NCBI RefSeq assembly: GCF_012516375.2
Contig: NZ_CP051204.2
Span: forward strand, 5,766,001-5,830,000
Origin: Chitinophaga oryzae
Lineage (GTDB): Bacteria > Bacteroidota > Bacteroidia > Chitinophagales > Chitinophagaceae
Length of the DNA: 64,000 nt
Reading direction: 5' to 3'
Part shown: positions 46,018 to 55,700 of the stretch, in pieces
Position numbering within the stretch: position 1 is the first letter of the stretch
Layout of the letters: each line of letters starts with the position of its first letter
Notes under the pieces: generated by a model
What the model was told of the DNA's origin: nothing
Database searches by the model: none
The model's input: only the letters and a program-made list of their open reading frames with translations
Position numbers and translations under genes: made by a program

Positions 46018-46776
46018 ATGAAAAAAAGTCTTAACCTTATCGCTATCAGTTTAAGCCTGCTGATGCTGAGCGCCTGCAGCGAAGAGCGGGACTATGGGCC
46101 TTTTACGGTCATCACCAGCAAGCAGCGGTACAACACCCGGGACACGGATAATAAAAACACGCTTTACAACTACCGTATCCGCTATAAGGGACGCAACATC
46201 TCTCCTGCTGATGTCACCAACCGGTCCAACGAATCGGGTTATTACCTCAGCGTGCAACCGTTGGACAGCCTGCCAGGCAAGCTGTTGGTACACATTGCAC
46301 AGACCTTTAATTTCCCGGTATACCTGATAGAAGAACAACAGGGGAAACCGCGTTACTGGTTTCTTTACAACAACGGCAACCAGCAGCCTTACCAATTGTT
46401 GCAGGACAAATATCTGGTGCATGAAAAAGAATTTTCCCCGGAGGAAGGATATTTTCAAAGCACTATTTTCGACCTGTCGGCAGGTAAACAATACCCCTAC
46501 CGGATGCCGGTAACTTCCGTGGCTTATGATATGTCGCCCGACAAGCGCGCCGTTGCGGCCATCAGTGGTTTCTTTGGCAAAGACACCTGCCTGATCAATA
46601 CGATTTCCCTATCCGACAACAGTATTACGAGCCAGGCGGTTCCTGCCGCCCTGCAACAGTTATTGCGCGAAAAGCTCAATGACCGTATGACGGCCACTGA
46701 GCGCAAAGCTTTTTTTGACCGGTATTTCCGCTGGGAACTGCAACAGGGTAAATACCGCGCTGTGCTTAAGCGTTAG
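46018..46776 (+). CDS. lipoprotein of unknown function
   Basis: About 252 residues. Lipobox LMLSACSE gives outer-membrane anchoring. The mature part is probably mostly beta-structure (YNYRIRYKGRNISP, YLSVQPLD, PVYLIEEQQGKPRYWFLYNNGNQQ), then a helix-rich end (QLLREKLNDRMTATERKAFFDRYF). No family recognised. The ATG at 46018 is used; a TTG three bases upstream is possible. Ends 4 nt inside the convergent AraC gene. Confidence 0.75.
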   Translation: MKKSLNLIAISLSLLMLSACSEERDYGPFTVITSKQRYNTRDTDNKNTLYNYRIRYKGRNISPADVTNRSNESGYYLSVQPLDSLPGKLLVHIAQTFNFPVYLIEEQQGKPRYWFLYNNGNQQPYQLLQDKYLVHEKEFSPEEGYFQSTIFDLSAGKQYPYRMPVTSVAYDMSPDKRAVAAISGFFGKDTCLINTISLSDNSITSQAVPAALQQLLREKLNDRMTATERKAFFDRYFRWELQQGKYRAVLKR

Positions 46777-47747
46777 TCCATCCGCGAAGGGCTTACCCCA
46801 AAATGTTTACTGAACTCCTTGCTGAAATGCTGCACTGTTGTATAACCCGTTTCATAAGCTACTGCTGTTACGGACAGTTCTTTTTTTCTCAGCAACTGCC
46901 GCGCCATCTCCAAACGGTGCTCTCTCAGATAACCAAACACACTGTTGTTAAACACTTTCCTGAAACCCGCTTTCAGTTTAAACTCATTGAGGCCGGTCAG
47001 CCGCGCCAGCTGTCCCAGTGACGGCGGATGATGAATATCTGCCAGCAGGCATTCTCGCGCAGCGTATATTTTTCGTATATCCGTTTCAGATAGTTTAATC
47101 GTTTTTCGTGCAGGGCGTTCCGGCTGGTCCTGTTGTTCGAAACGGAGCAACAGCAGTTCCAGCGCTTTGGTTTGCAGGTACAGGTCTTTCATTCTGCCCT
47201 GGAAGCGGCAGGTGTGAATATCATGGATGGCGGCCTGCATCTGCCTGGTTACCGGCAGGTTTTCCAGTTGTTGCCAGTCTTTTCCCGCCACCATATTGTT
47301 GGCTGCCTGGTAGAGCGAAGGACCGGCATCTTCCGCCAGTTGCAGGAACCGTTCCGGCGTGAACCCTACGAGCAACAACTGCAGGTCCTGCTGCTGGTAA
47401 AACACACTTGTCTGCGGGTTATAGGGATTACGGAAGAAGTTATGCTGTCCTTCCGCGAAACGGTGTGTAAGTCCGCTGTCGTGGCCTTTGGCGGTGATCT
47501 TTCCCTGCTGCACGAACACCATTCCCGGGATCGGCGCATCCATCCCGCTGACAACGTGGATATCCTGATGTACGTTGATCTTACATTGTGCCACATGTAT
47601 GCCTTCATAATAATGTTGCCGCAGGCTGATGTCCCAGAAAGGTGTTTGCGCCTTCCTGTCTGTGGTCAGCATGAGGTCTTCCATCTGCATACTTTTCTCG
47701 TCCACATATATCACATCGCCGTTGTTGTTTCTGAATGTGTTTGCCAT
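46773..47747 (-). CDS. AraC-family transcriptional regulator
   Basis: About 324 residues. The N-terminal sensor (MVFVQQGKITAKGHDSGLTHRF) has cupin-like strands. The C-terminal double HTH has SLGQLARLTGLNEFKLKAGFRKVF and VTAVAYETGYTTVQHFSKEFSKHFGVSP. The start at 47747 was chosen over an open frame that runs into the upstream repeats. Two direct repeats 5 to 38 nt upstream look like its operator, so autoregulation is likely. Divergent from the LpxL-like gene. Confidence 0.92.
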   Translation of the reverse strand: MANTFRNNNGDVIYVDEKSMQMEDLMLTTDRKAQTPFWDISLRQHYYEGIHVAQCKINVHQDIHVVSGMDAPIPGMVFVQQGKITAKGHDSGLTHRFAEGQHNFFRNPYNPQTSVFYQQQDLQLLLVGFTPERFLQLAEDAGPSLYQAANNMVAGKDWQQLENLPVTRQMQAAIHDIHTCRFQGRMKDLYLQTKALELLLLRFEQQDQPERPARKTIKLSETDIRKIYAARECLLADIHHPPSLGQLARLTGLNEFKLKAGFRKVFNNSVFGYLREHRLEMARQLLRKKELSVTAVAYETGYTTVQHFSKEFSKHFGVSPSRMD

Positions 47748-47751
47748 AAAA

Positions 47752-47785
47752 AATCCGTTTAGCGTAAAAGTCAATCCGTTTACCG
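47752..47785. promoter_or_regulatory. AraC-type operator: two direct repeats two helical turns apart
   Basis: AATCCGTTTAGCG at 47752 and AATCCGTTTACCG at 47773 differ in one base of 13 and are exactly 21 bp apart, so both face the same side of the helix. AraC proteins typically bind such direct repeats. The site lies between the AraC start (47747) and the LpxL-like start (47899). Confidence 0.6.
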
Positions 47786-47898
47786 CAACATTATACTTCG
47801 TCATTGCTGTCTCTTTGCATGATGCATCGGTCGGAGTACCGACACTTCAGCGGGGAGTTACCCTGTCTGCAGGTGATGCTTTAACTTTTTTTTAACCA

Positions 47899-48717
47899 AT
47901 GCGTATGAAGTCCAACCCTCATCCCGCGGGTTTTGCGTGGATCATTTACTTTCTGTTATACAGGGTGATGCGTTACCGCTATACGGAGGTGATACAGAAT
48001 TTGTCGCGTTCATTTCCGGAGAAGTCCTACGGGGAGATCCGGCGGACGGCGATTGATTTTTACCGGCATTTCAGCCGGTTGTTTGCCGAGATGCCGCTGA
48101 TGATGACGATGCCGCGCCGTCATATCGGGCGGCGGCTGACATTGCATAATGCGTCTTTAATTGAGGACTACCAGGCGCAGGGCCGGCCGGTGATCGTGAT
48201 GCTGGGGCATTACGGCAACTGGGAATGTTTATCGATGTTGCCGGCCTTGTTGCGCTGCCCGGTATACGGCGTATTCAAGCCGCTGAGCAATCGTTTTTTT
48301 GACCGGCTGATGAAGCGGATACGCTCCCGTTTCGGGCTGCAGTTGCTGACGATGGAAGAGGCGCCCCGGTACCTGCTACAGCGGAGACTACCGCCGGGGG
48401 CTTATGTTTTTGTGGCGGACCAGTCGCCCTCTCAGGGCAAACATGTGGTGGACTTCCTGCACCAGCCTACGCCGGTGATCACCGGTACGGAGCGGCTGGC
48501 CAAAGCGGTGGACGCCGCGGTGGTGTATGCTGTTATCCGCAGGCAGGAGGGATATTGCTGGGAGATGTCTTTTTCGCTGATCACCGATCAGCCGGCCACC
48601 GAAGCACCATTTGAAATTACCCGCATCTTTAACGCCCGCCTGGAGCAGGACATCTGCCAGTCACCCGCCTACTGGCTGTGGACGCACCGGCGCTGGAAAA
48701 AAAACCTACGGTCATGA
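47899..48717 (+). CDS. LpxL/HtrB-like lipid A acyltransferase family protein
   Basis: 272 residues. After an N-terminal membrane helix (FAWIIYFLLYRVM) the acyltransferase motif HYGNWE (H-x4-E) appears, followed by FKPLSNRFFDRLMKRIRSRFG and VADQSPSQGKHVVDFLHQP. The family adds secondary acyl chains to lipid A or related lipids at the inner membrane. An ATG at 47905 is an alternative start. The stop overlaps the start of a 38-residue membrane protein as ATGA. Confidence 0.88.
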   Translation: MRMKSNPHPAGFAWIIYFLLYRVMRYRYTEVIQNLSRSFPEKSYGEIRRTAIDFYRHFSRLFAEMPLMMTMPRRHIGRRLTLHNASLIEDYQAQGRPVIVMLGHYGNWECLSMLPALLRCPVYGVFKPLSNRFFDRLMKRIRSRFGLQLLTMEEAPRYLLQRRLPPGAYVFVADQSPSQGKHVVDFLHQPTPVITGTERLAKAVDAAVVYAVIRRQEGYCWEMSFSLITDQPATEAPFEITRIFNARLEQDICQSPAYWLWTHRRWKKNLRS

Positions 48718-48830
48718 ATACACTGTTTTTAATGCTTTCCTGTCTGGCTGTGGCCGGACTGGCCTTTTTGCTGGCGCTGGCAGCCCTGTTATACCTGATG
48801 ATGATACAGCACCAGGAAGAGCTGCAATGA
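48714..48830 (+). CDS. 38-residue single-helix membrane microprotein
   Basis: The ATG at 48714 overlaps the stop of the acyltransferase gene as ATGA, a classical coupling signal, and the frame reads a single hydrophobic helix (LAVAGLAFLLALAALLYL) followed by a short polar tail ending QHQEELQ. It is closed by a terminator right after its TGA. No family recognised. Small proteins of this kind often bind a membrane partner, here possibly the acyltransferase. Confidence 0.6.
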   Translation: MNTLFLMLSCLAVAGLAFLLALAALLYLMMIQHQEELQ

Positions 48831-48885
48831 AAAAGCTGCTGATGTCCGGCGGGGGCAATACCTCCGCTGGAACTCAGCAGCTTTT
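48831..48885. terminator. terminator after the microprotein, bidirectional
   Basis: AAAAGCTGCTGA (48831-48842) pairs with TCAGCAGCTTTT (48874-48885). The 31-nt loop contains a second GC-rich hairpin (GCGGGGG with CCTCCGC). A/T-rich ends give a U-run in both directions. It lies between convergent genes (the microprotein and the cold-shock protein). Confidence 0.8.
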
Positions 48886-48902
48886 AATTATAATAGACAG
48901 AC

Positions 48903-49373
48903 TTATTTCGATAGTTTCACCCGGACAGCATTAGGACCTTTGTGTCCCATCTCCACCTCAAAAGTGACCCTGGAATTTTCCCGTACCCGGTCCAGCAGGC
49001 CATTCACGTGCACAAAGATGCTTTCCTGTGTTTTCTGGTCTTTAATGAAGCCGTAGCCTTTGGATTCGTTGAAGAAGGTGACCACCCCGTTCCGGATCAG
49101 GCTGGCAGGTTCTTCGTCCTGCTGACGCGCCACACCGATCTGAATGTCTTCCAGGTTAACTTCTTTCTTTCTGTTGGGGTCCGGAGGCGTGGAGGTAATA
49201 TTACCATCCTCATCGATGTAGGCCATCATTTCTTCCAAACTCTTTCCTTTTTTACTGTTCGCCTGCCTTTCTTCTCTTTTCTCCTGTTTTTCTCTTTGTT
49301 TTTGCTGTTTTCTTTTTTCGACTTCTTTTTTACTGAGATTTTCCTTTTTACCGGAGTTTTCTGATTTATTCAT
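48903..49373 (-). CDS. cold-shock-domain protein with charged N-terminal extension
   Basis: 156 residues. Residues 90-155 are a cold-shock domain with RNA-binding motifs KGYGFIKD (RNP1) and SIFVHV (RNP2). The first 45 residues are nearly all Lys/Glu/Gln/Arg/Ser (KEVEKRKQQKQREKQEKREE), an unstructured or coiled-coil tail, about 80 residues longer than standard CspA. It is likely an RNA chaperone with a tail for extra RNA or protein contacts. The 277-nt gap upstream to 49650 shows no other feature. Confidence 0.9.
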   Translation of the reverse strand: MNKSENSGKKENLSKKEVEKRKQQKQREKQEKREERQANSKKGKSLEEMMAYIDEDGNITSTPPDPNRKKEVNLEDIQIGVARQQDEEPASLIRNGVVTFFNESKGYGFIKDQKTQESIFVHVNGLLDRVRENSRVTFEVEMGHKGPNAVRVKLSK

Positions 49374-49650
49374 AATTTTTTATTTGCCGGCAGATGGTCC
49401 CTGTTCAGTTTTTTTTAGGGTCCCATTACCGTCCCCCGAAGATACAAAAAAAACATATACCGCACCTTATCCCAAAGACGCTGTCAGCATAGATTTCACG
49501 GTGGCCGGCAAATCCCCGAAACGCATAAAATATAATCATATATATCTTCGGTCCCGAAGGCCGGCCAGGTGTTGTTTTTCCTGTTGGCGTCCGGGTGTTT
49601 TTCCGGCCGGCGTTTTTGGGAAACGGGCAACGGATGGCGGAAGTAAATGG

Positions 49651-50496
49651 TCACATTCCTGCGAGGATGCTCTCAAATACTACCAGTGGTTTACCACAGC
49701 CCGGGCAGCTGGCGGTACCAAACAGGTAAGGCCAATACTGCTTCAGATTGGGCATGTCCAACTGCGACAGGAAATGGTATCCCCAGGCGTAACTGTTGGC
49801 CTCCGTAATGGTAGTACCGTCCCAGGCGGGCGTTTTGTCCGGATGGGGCGTAATGGGCAACGCTTCCTGCTCTTTGTGAAACACCGGATCTTCCTGGAAA
49901 AGCAACAGCCGGTCTCCTTTGGGCCAAACAAATGTATCTGTGCCGCAGGCTTCACAATGTGCGATGTACTCCTCCCCGCCGCTATACTGTATAAACACAC
50001 GGGCGAAGGCATGCTGTCCGTGCGCTACGGCCGTCGCCGCTAAAAAGTAGGTTTTGTCGTCTTCCTCAGCGCCGGCCCGGGCCTGAGGCAACAGGGCCGC
50101 ACACAGTGCAGGTAGTTGCTGTAAGGCCAGCAGGTAGGCATTATAGATGCCGTGTACCTGCTCCGGGGTGAGATCGGTATTATCTTCATATTCTGCCGGG
50201 ATGGTATCCGGCAGCGGCGGGTTATAGTCTTCCGAAATCAGAACGGCCAGGCTGCAGAGGATATCGAGCTGCATCTCCGCGTCTGTACTGTTGACCACCA
50301 CCTCCAGCAGGTGCGGAATGGCAGCGAACGTATTTTCGTACAGCGTATTCTGATGATAAATTCTTTCCCAGATAATATCATCCAGCAGTTCTTTGGAATA
50401 AGCTGCTTTTAATCCGGCAATAGCTTCCGGCAGGCTTTCGTCTATACCATAAGGGCCGTTCAGGAATTGCCAGGCCCTGTCATCGAGTGTTAACAT
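49651..50496 (-). CDS. hypothetical protein, HEAT-like with zinc-knuckle motifs
   Basis: About 281 residues. The N-terminal part (WERIYHQNTLYENTFAAIPHLLEVV) follows a pattern seen in small HEAT-like immunity or stress proteins, where W-x-x-L/I-Y-H-Q is followed by A-A-(I/V)-P-H-L. The C-terminal part has CEACG and CPGCG, which may bind zinc. No signal peptide. Function unknown; an immunity role is conceivable but not shown by context. The start at 50496 gives MLTLDDRAW. Confidence 0.65.
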   Translation of the reverse strand: MLTLDDRAWQFLNGPYGIDESLPEAIAGLKAAYSKELLDDIIWERIYHQNTLYENTFAAIPHLLEVVVNSTDAEMQLDILCSLAVLISEDYNPPLPDTIPAEYEDNTDLTPEQVHGIYNAYLLALQQLPALCAALLPQARAGAEEDDKTYFLAATAVAHGQHAFARVFIQYSGGEEYIAHCEACGTDTFVWPKGDRLLLFQEDPVFHKEQEALPITPHPDKTPAWDGTTITEANSYAWGYHFLSQLDMPNLKQYWPYLFGTASCPGCGKPLVVFESILAGM

Positions 50497-50611
50497 GGGG
50501 GCAAGATACACATCTCCCTAAAAAAGAAAAACAGCATGGTGCTCCGTTTTGTAAATACAGGACGTTGTATTATTTTCATACCACGCTCCTGTTAAATCAA
50601 CAAGACCACTA

Positions 50612-51202
50612 TTGGACCACGATAATGAAAAACAATGGCTGCTCGCCGTTGCCAGCGGCGATGAACGCAGCTTCCGGCAGCTGGTACAGACGTACTGGCC
50701 GCAGGTGTATGGCACCGCGTTACGCCTTACCCGCTCTCCCGAACAGGCCAAAGACCTCTCACAGGATATCTTTTTGAAATTGTGGAACAACCGCCGGAAA
50801 CTTTCCGAGGTAGACAATGCAGGCACCTTTATTTATGTATGTGCACGCAACCTGATCATGGACTTCCTTTCCAAAAAAGTGCTGCGCACCGACAACCTGG
50901 ACACGCTGACGGGCCATCTGCAGGCCGACCCGCTCCCCGATGCGCAGGCCCGCATGGAATACCGGGAACTGGAGAGCCTCCTCAGCAAAGCCATCGAACA
51001 TCTCCCCGCCAAAGTGAAGGAAGTGTTTATCCTGCACCGCTTTCAGGGGTTAAGCCACCCGCAGATCGCGCAGCAGCTGAATATCTCGGTAGTCAGCTCC
51101 CAAACCTACATCGTCAGGGCCTTGCGCAGCATCCGCGATTACCTGGAGCGCCATCCGGAGCGGACTTTTACTTTACTGGTACTGCTGACCGCCTTTTTTT
51201 AA
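50612..51202 (+). CDS. ECF-type RNA polymerase sigma-70 factor
   Basis: 196 residues. Region 2 (SFRQLVQTYWPQVYGTALRLTRSPEQAKDLSQDIFLKLW) and region 4 (LPAKVKEVFILHRFQGLSHPQIAQQLNIS) are typical of ECF sigma factors in Bacteroidota. No ATG lies in frame before the conserved part, so a TTG at 50612 (reading DHDNEKQWLL) is the likely start. It is followed by a FecR gene and a SusC gene with an N-terminal signal domain, so it would activate this utilisation locus when SusC binds its glycan. Confidence 0.9.
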   Translation: MDHDNEKQWLLAVASGDERSFRQLVQTYWPQVYGTALRLTRSPEQAKDLSQDIFLKLWNNRRKLSEVDNAGTFIYVCARNLIMDFLSKKVLRTDNLDTLTGHLQADPLPDAQARMEYRELESLLSKAIEHLPAKVKEVFILHRFQGLSHPQIAQQLNISVVSSQTYIVRALRSIRDYLERHPERTFTLLVLLTAFF

Positions 51203-51293
51203 AATATTTTTTCATTTTACTGTCTTACCCTGTTCCTGTTTGCCGTCCTTTATCATACAAGGGGAAAACAGATGACCTTAAACCAGCATCCGC

Positions 51294-52496
51294 ATGTCTG
51301 ACACATCATTTGAAGCACTGTTCAGAGGATATATGAACGGTACGCTCAATGCGTCCGAAATCCACCGTTTCCGCCGGCTGGCGATGGAACGGGACAATAA
51401 GGCCGTGCTTTCCCGCCTGCTGGAAGAAGCTTTCAGTAACCCGGCCTACGCCGAAGCCGCCGATTACGATCCGGCGGAGATGGCCGACGAAATACTGCTG
51501 AAAGCGCGGCAACAGGACGCCCAGCTGTCTATGCTGCCGCCGGCGCGTAAACCGCCCGTTTTCCGGCCCTGGTTCAAATACGCCGCAGCCGCAGCCATCT
51601 TCGGCCTCCTGCTGGCCGGCACCTGGAAGTTCGCCTCCCGGCGCCAACACCCCGCCGTCCCCCTGGCCACCCGCCAGCCCGTTACGCCAGGGACAGCACA
51701 ACCCGTACTGATACTGGGCGACGGCTCGCGCCTGGCGCTCGACAGCGTGGGCAACGGCACCATCGCTCAACAAGGCAACACCCGCATCGTGAAGCTGGCC
51801 AATGGACAAGTAGCCTACCAGTTGACCGGCAACAACAACGGCAACATGCTATACAATACCATGCAAACGCCCCATGGCTGCATGTACCAGCTGACCCTGC
51901 CCGACGGCTCACGGGTATGGCTCAACGCCGCCTCCTCCATCCGCTATCCTGCCGCCTTTGCAGCCGACCGCCGGCAGGTGGAAGTGACCGGCGAGGCTTT
52001 CTTCGATATTGTTAAAGATGACCGTAAACCATTTACCGTCACCGTGCAACAGCTGGACATCCAGGTGCTCGGCACCGCTTTCAACGTGATGGCCTACCCG
52101 GATGAAACCACCATCCGCACCACCCTGCTGCAAGGCGCCATCAACGTCAGCAGCGGCGACGCCAGACACCTGCTGCACCCTGGCGAACAAGCCACCATGG
52201 CGGGCGCCGGCGGCCCCTTCAGCATCAGCAAACCCAACCTGGAGGAAATTCTCAGCTGGAAAAACGGCGAGTTCTACTTCAAGGACACCCATATCCAAAC
52301 CATCATGCGCGAAGTGGCCCGCTGGTACAATGTAGAGGTCAGCTATGAAGGCGACATGGAGGATATCACCCTCTCCGGCATCGTGTCGCGGAATGAACCC
52401 GTTGCACAGCTGCTTAAAGCCCTGGAAATGACAAAAATGGTACGGTTCCGGATGAACGGGAACAGGATTGTAGTTTCACCAGGGACCCGGGGCTAG
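51294..52496 (+). CDS. FecR-family anti-sigma factor
   Basis: 400 residues. A cytoplasmic N-terminal part (about 1-90) binds the sigma factor, one transmembrane helix follows (YAAAAAIFGLLLAGTWKF), then the periplasmic FecR domain (MQTPHGCMYQLTLPDGSRVW, EVTGEAFFDIVKD, VQVLGTAFNVMAY-type strand) and a C-terminal DUF4974 (VARWYNVEVSYEGDMEDITLSG). It would relay glycan binding by the SusC N-terminal domain to the sigma factor. Second gene of the locus. Confidence 0.93.
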   Translation: MSDTSFEALFRGYMNGTLNASEIHRFRRLAMERDNKAVLSRLLEEAFSNPAYAEAADYDPAEMADEILLKARQQDAQLSMLPPARKPPVFRPWFKYAAAAAIFGLLLAGTWKFASRRQHPAVPLATRQPVTPGTAQPVLILGDGSRLALDSVGNGTIAQQGNTRIVKLANGQVAYQLTGNNNGNMLYNTMQTPHGCMYQLTLPDGSRVWLNAASSIRYPAAFAADRRQVEVTGEAFFDIVKDDRKPFTVTVQQLDIQVLGTAFNVMAYPDETTIRTTLLQGAINVSSGDARHLLHPGEQATMAGAGGPFSISKPNLEEILSWKNGEFYFKDTHIQTIMREVARWYNVEVSYEGDMEDITLSGIVSRNEPVAQLLKALEMTKMVRFRMNGNRIVVSPGTRG

Positions 52497-52656
52497 CTCC
52501 AGGGGCAACACAGAGACAATAGCCAGCAGTATAACCGCTAACGAATATTCAATTATTAACAGAAACCAAAATCAAACGTTTTAACACAAACCAGCATTAA
52601 ACCTAAGTAGTAAAGACAACGCAAACACCAACATTTTCCGCTGAAATATTTTTAAA

Positions 52657-52701
52657 CCGGGACGATGGTCCCGGGCCGAGAAAATTGCCGGGGGCCCCCG
52701 G
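52657..52701 (+). terminator. GC-rich hairpins in the FecR-SusC gap
   Basis: CCGGGAC (52657-52663) pairs with GTCCCGG (52668-52674), and CCGGGGGCCCCCGG (52688-52701) is a 14-bp palindrome. They lie in the 276-bp gap between FecR and SusC and may reduce read-through or lie in the SusC leader. No T-run follows, so a classical terminator is uncertain. Confidence 0.4.
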
Positions 52702-52772
52702 TGCGGGACAGTATTGGGAGGAATGTCCACGTTTTATGATTGCTTCATGTATAAAATCCACGAGAAAAAGAT

Positions 52773-55700
52773 ATGAAATTCCTTGCCACGCGCATTCCCA
52801 CAGCTGTAAAAAAACAGCCGGCCAGGCCGTTGTGGGCTATACTGACCATCGCCCTGTTGCTGGCCGGTACTACCGGCTTCGCACAGAAAGTAACGGTTTC
52901 CCTGAAAAACGTGCCTTTGGAGAAAGTGTTTTCCACGCTGAAACAACAGACCGGCTATTCCTTCATCTGGCGCGGAGAACCGTCCGCCTCGTACAAAAGC
53001 GTATCGCTCGAATGTAAAGACGCCTCGCTGGAACAGGTGCTGAAACCTTTCCTCGACGGGCTTTCCCTTACCTATCAGATCACCGACAGGATCGTGGTGG
53101 TGACACGTAAAGAAAGCAGTCCCCCGCCAGACAACCTGGCGCAAGCCGCCCGCCTGCCGGTATCCGGAAAGATCACGGACGATAAGGGCCTGCCGCTGCC
53201 CGGTGTCAGTGTCCGGGTAAAGGGCACCACTACGGGCGTCACTACGGATGCACAGGGAAATTACGCTTTATCTGTACCGGGGCACAACAGCGTGCTGCTC
53301 TGCACTTCCGTAGGTTTTGAACCGAAAGAGGTCCTGGTCAACGGGCAACAAACACTGTATATTGTACTGCAACAGAAAAGCAATTCCCTGAACGACCTCG
53401 TCGTGGTGGGCTACGGCACCCAGCAGAAAAAGAACCTGACATCGTCCGTTTCCTCCATCAAAGGCAGCGAGCTGGCCGGCGTGGCCGTGACCAACCTCGA
53501 CGCCGCGCTGCAGGGAAAAGCCCCCGGCGTACAGGTAGTACAGAACTCCGGCGCCCCCGGCGATGAAACATATATCCGTATCCGTGGCAACGGTTCCCTC
53601 TTCGGGGAAAACCGCCCCCTCTACGTGATAGACGGCGTGCCCATGAGCAACCTGCCCGCCGCACAATACGGTGTTTCCGGCGACGGGCAACGGATCACCG
53701 CCACCAATAATATCAACCCCAACGATATACAGTCGGTGGAGATCCTGAAAGACGCCGCCGCTACCGCCATCTACGGCTCCAGGGGGGCCAACGGCGTCAT
53801 CCTCATTACCACTAAAAGAGGCGCTGAAGGGAAATCCCGCTTCAACTTCAGCATGTACACCGGCGTTTCTGACGTGCCCAAACGACTGCCGCTGCTCAAC
53901 GGCGACCAGTTCGTGGACCTGTTCAACGAATCCCGCGCCAACGCCGGGCTTCCGCCGGACCCTGCCATCGTGAAAACAGGCAGGAACACCAACTGGCAGG
54001 ATGCTGTTTTCCGCTCCGCACCGGTATCCAGCTACAACCTCTCCATCTCCGGCGGCACGCCACGCACCTCCCATTACGTATCTGCCGGCTACCTCGATCA
54101 AACCGGCACCATTGTGGGCGTGCAACATTTCAAACGGTTCAACGGCCGCGTGAACTTCGACTTCATGGCTACCGACAAAATAAAGATCGGCGTAAACCTC
54201 ACCGGCGTACACTCCATCAACAACCGCATGGACAACAGCTTCTCCGGGCAGTCTGTGCTGGCGCTGGCGCTGATTGAGAACCCCAATGACCCGATTTACA
54301 ATCCCAACGGCACTTTTTACACAGACCCTAACCGGCGCTGGACCAACCCGGTGATGATTGCCCATTCCCTCCGGTTCCAGTCTGTCGTAGACAGCTATAT
54401 CGGTAACCTGTATGGCGAATACACGATTATACCGGGCCTGAAGTTCAGGACCAGCTTTGGCTTCGACAATCAACACGTTACAGACGACCGGTACCAGTCG
54501 AAACTGGTCAACAACCAGTCGCCCGCCACCGGTTTTGTGTCTGTGTTCTCACAGTTCCTCTGGGTGAATGAAAATACGCTCTCCTACACGCCTGCCCTTC
54601 GCGGCAAACACAAGCTCACGATGTTGCTGGGACAGAGCGCGCAGGAAGCCAACGTGCGCCGCATCAGCGTTTCCGGTAATACCAATTCCACCGATATCAT
54701 TCAGGCCGTTACCGGTTTCACCAACCTGTTCTCTCCGCTGGACTACCGCTCACAATGGGGACTGGTGAGCTATTTCGGCCGGGCGAGCTATAATTATGAC
54801 GACCGTTATCTGCTGGAAGGGGTATTGCGTACCGACGGGTCTTCCCGCTTTGGCGCCAACAAAAAATACGGCTTCTTTCCTTCTATCTCCGCAGCCTGGC
54901 GTATTATCAATGAGCCGTTCATGAAAAGCCAGCGTTTCTTCAATGACCTGAAACTGCGTGGCAGTATAGGCGTTACCGGTAATAACGAAGGCCTGGGCAG
55001 CGACTTTCCTTCCCTCGCCACTTACTCCACCGGCTACAACTACGGCGCCGCAGCCGGTATTGCCCCCACTTCCCTCTCCAACCGCGACCTCAGCTGGGAA
55101 GCCACCACTGCCACAAACCTCGCGCTGGACATGGCTTTCCTCGACAACCGCATCAACGTTACCGTGGAAGCCTACCGCAAAATCACCAACCGCCTGATAT
55201 TTAAGCTGGAACTTCCCTATACCTCAGGATTTAACCGTACCAACGGCGCCAACATCGGACAACTCATGAATAAAGGGCTGGAGATAGGCATCAACACAGA
55301 AAATATCCGGGGCAAATTCACCTGGAACACCAACTTCAACCTCTATTTCAACCGCAATAAAATTACCAGTCTGCCTGAAACCGTGGCCGGCGACCCTTCC
55401 AGCTCCGACTTCACCGAAAGTCTGCCCGGCTCCTTCTATACCAGTCAGCCTACCAGTATTTTCCGTGTAGGCGAGCCCGTTGGCTCTTTCTTCGGATACC
55501 GCAACAAAGGCGTGGACCCTGCCACCGGCAATATGATCTACGACGACATCAACAAAGACGGCAGGATCACCGCGGCCGACCGCGTGATCCTTGGCAATGC
55601 GCTGCCCGATTTTACCGGCGGCCTGACCAACTCCTTCAGCTACAAAGGCGTAGACCTCAGCTTCTTTTTTTACTGGTCTTATGGCAACAAAGTATATAAC

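Noticed and set aside
49384..50043. 219-codon rightward open frame
   Set aside because: It lies mostly antisense to the HEAT-like gene and reads as Cys/Arg/Gly-rich shadow sequence; no family features.
53268..54476. 402-codon minus-strand open frame inside the SusC gene
   Set aside because: Antisense shadow of a well-supported SusC gene; Gly/Val/His-rich without domains.
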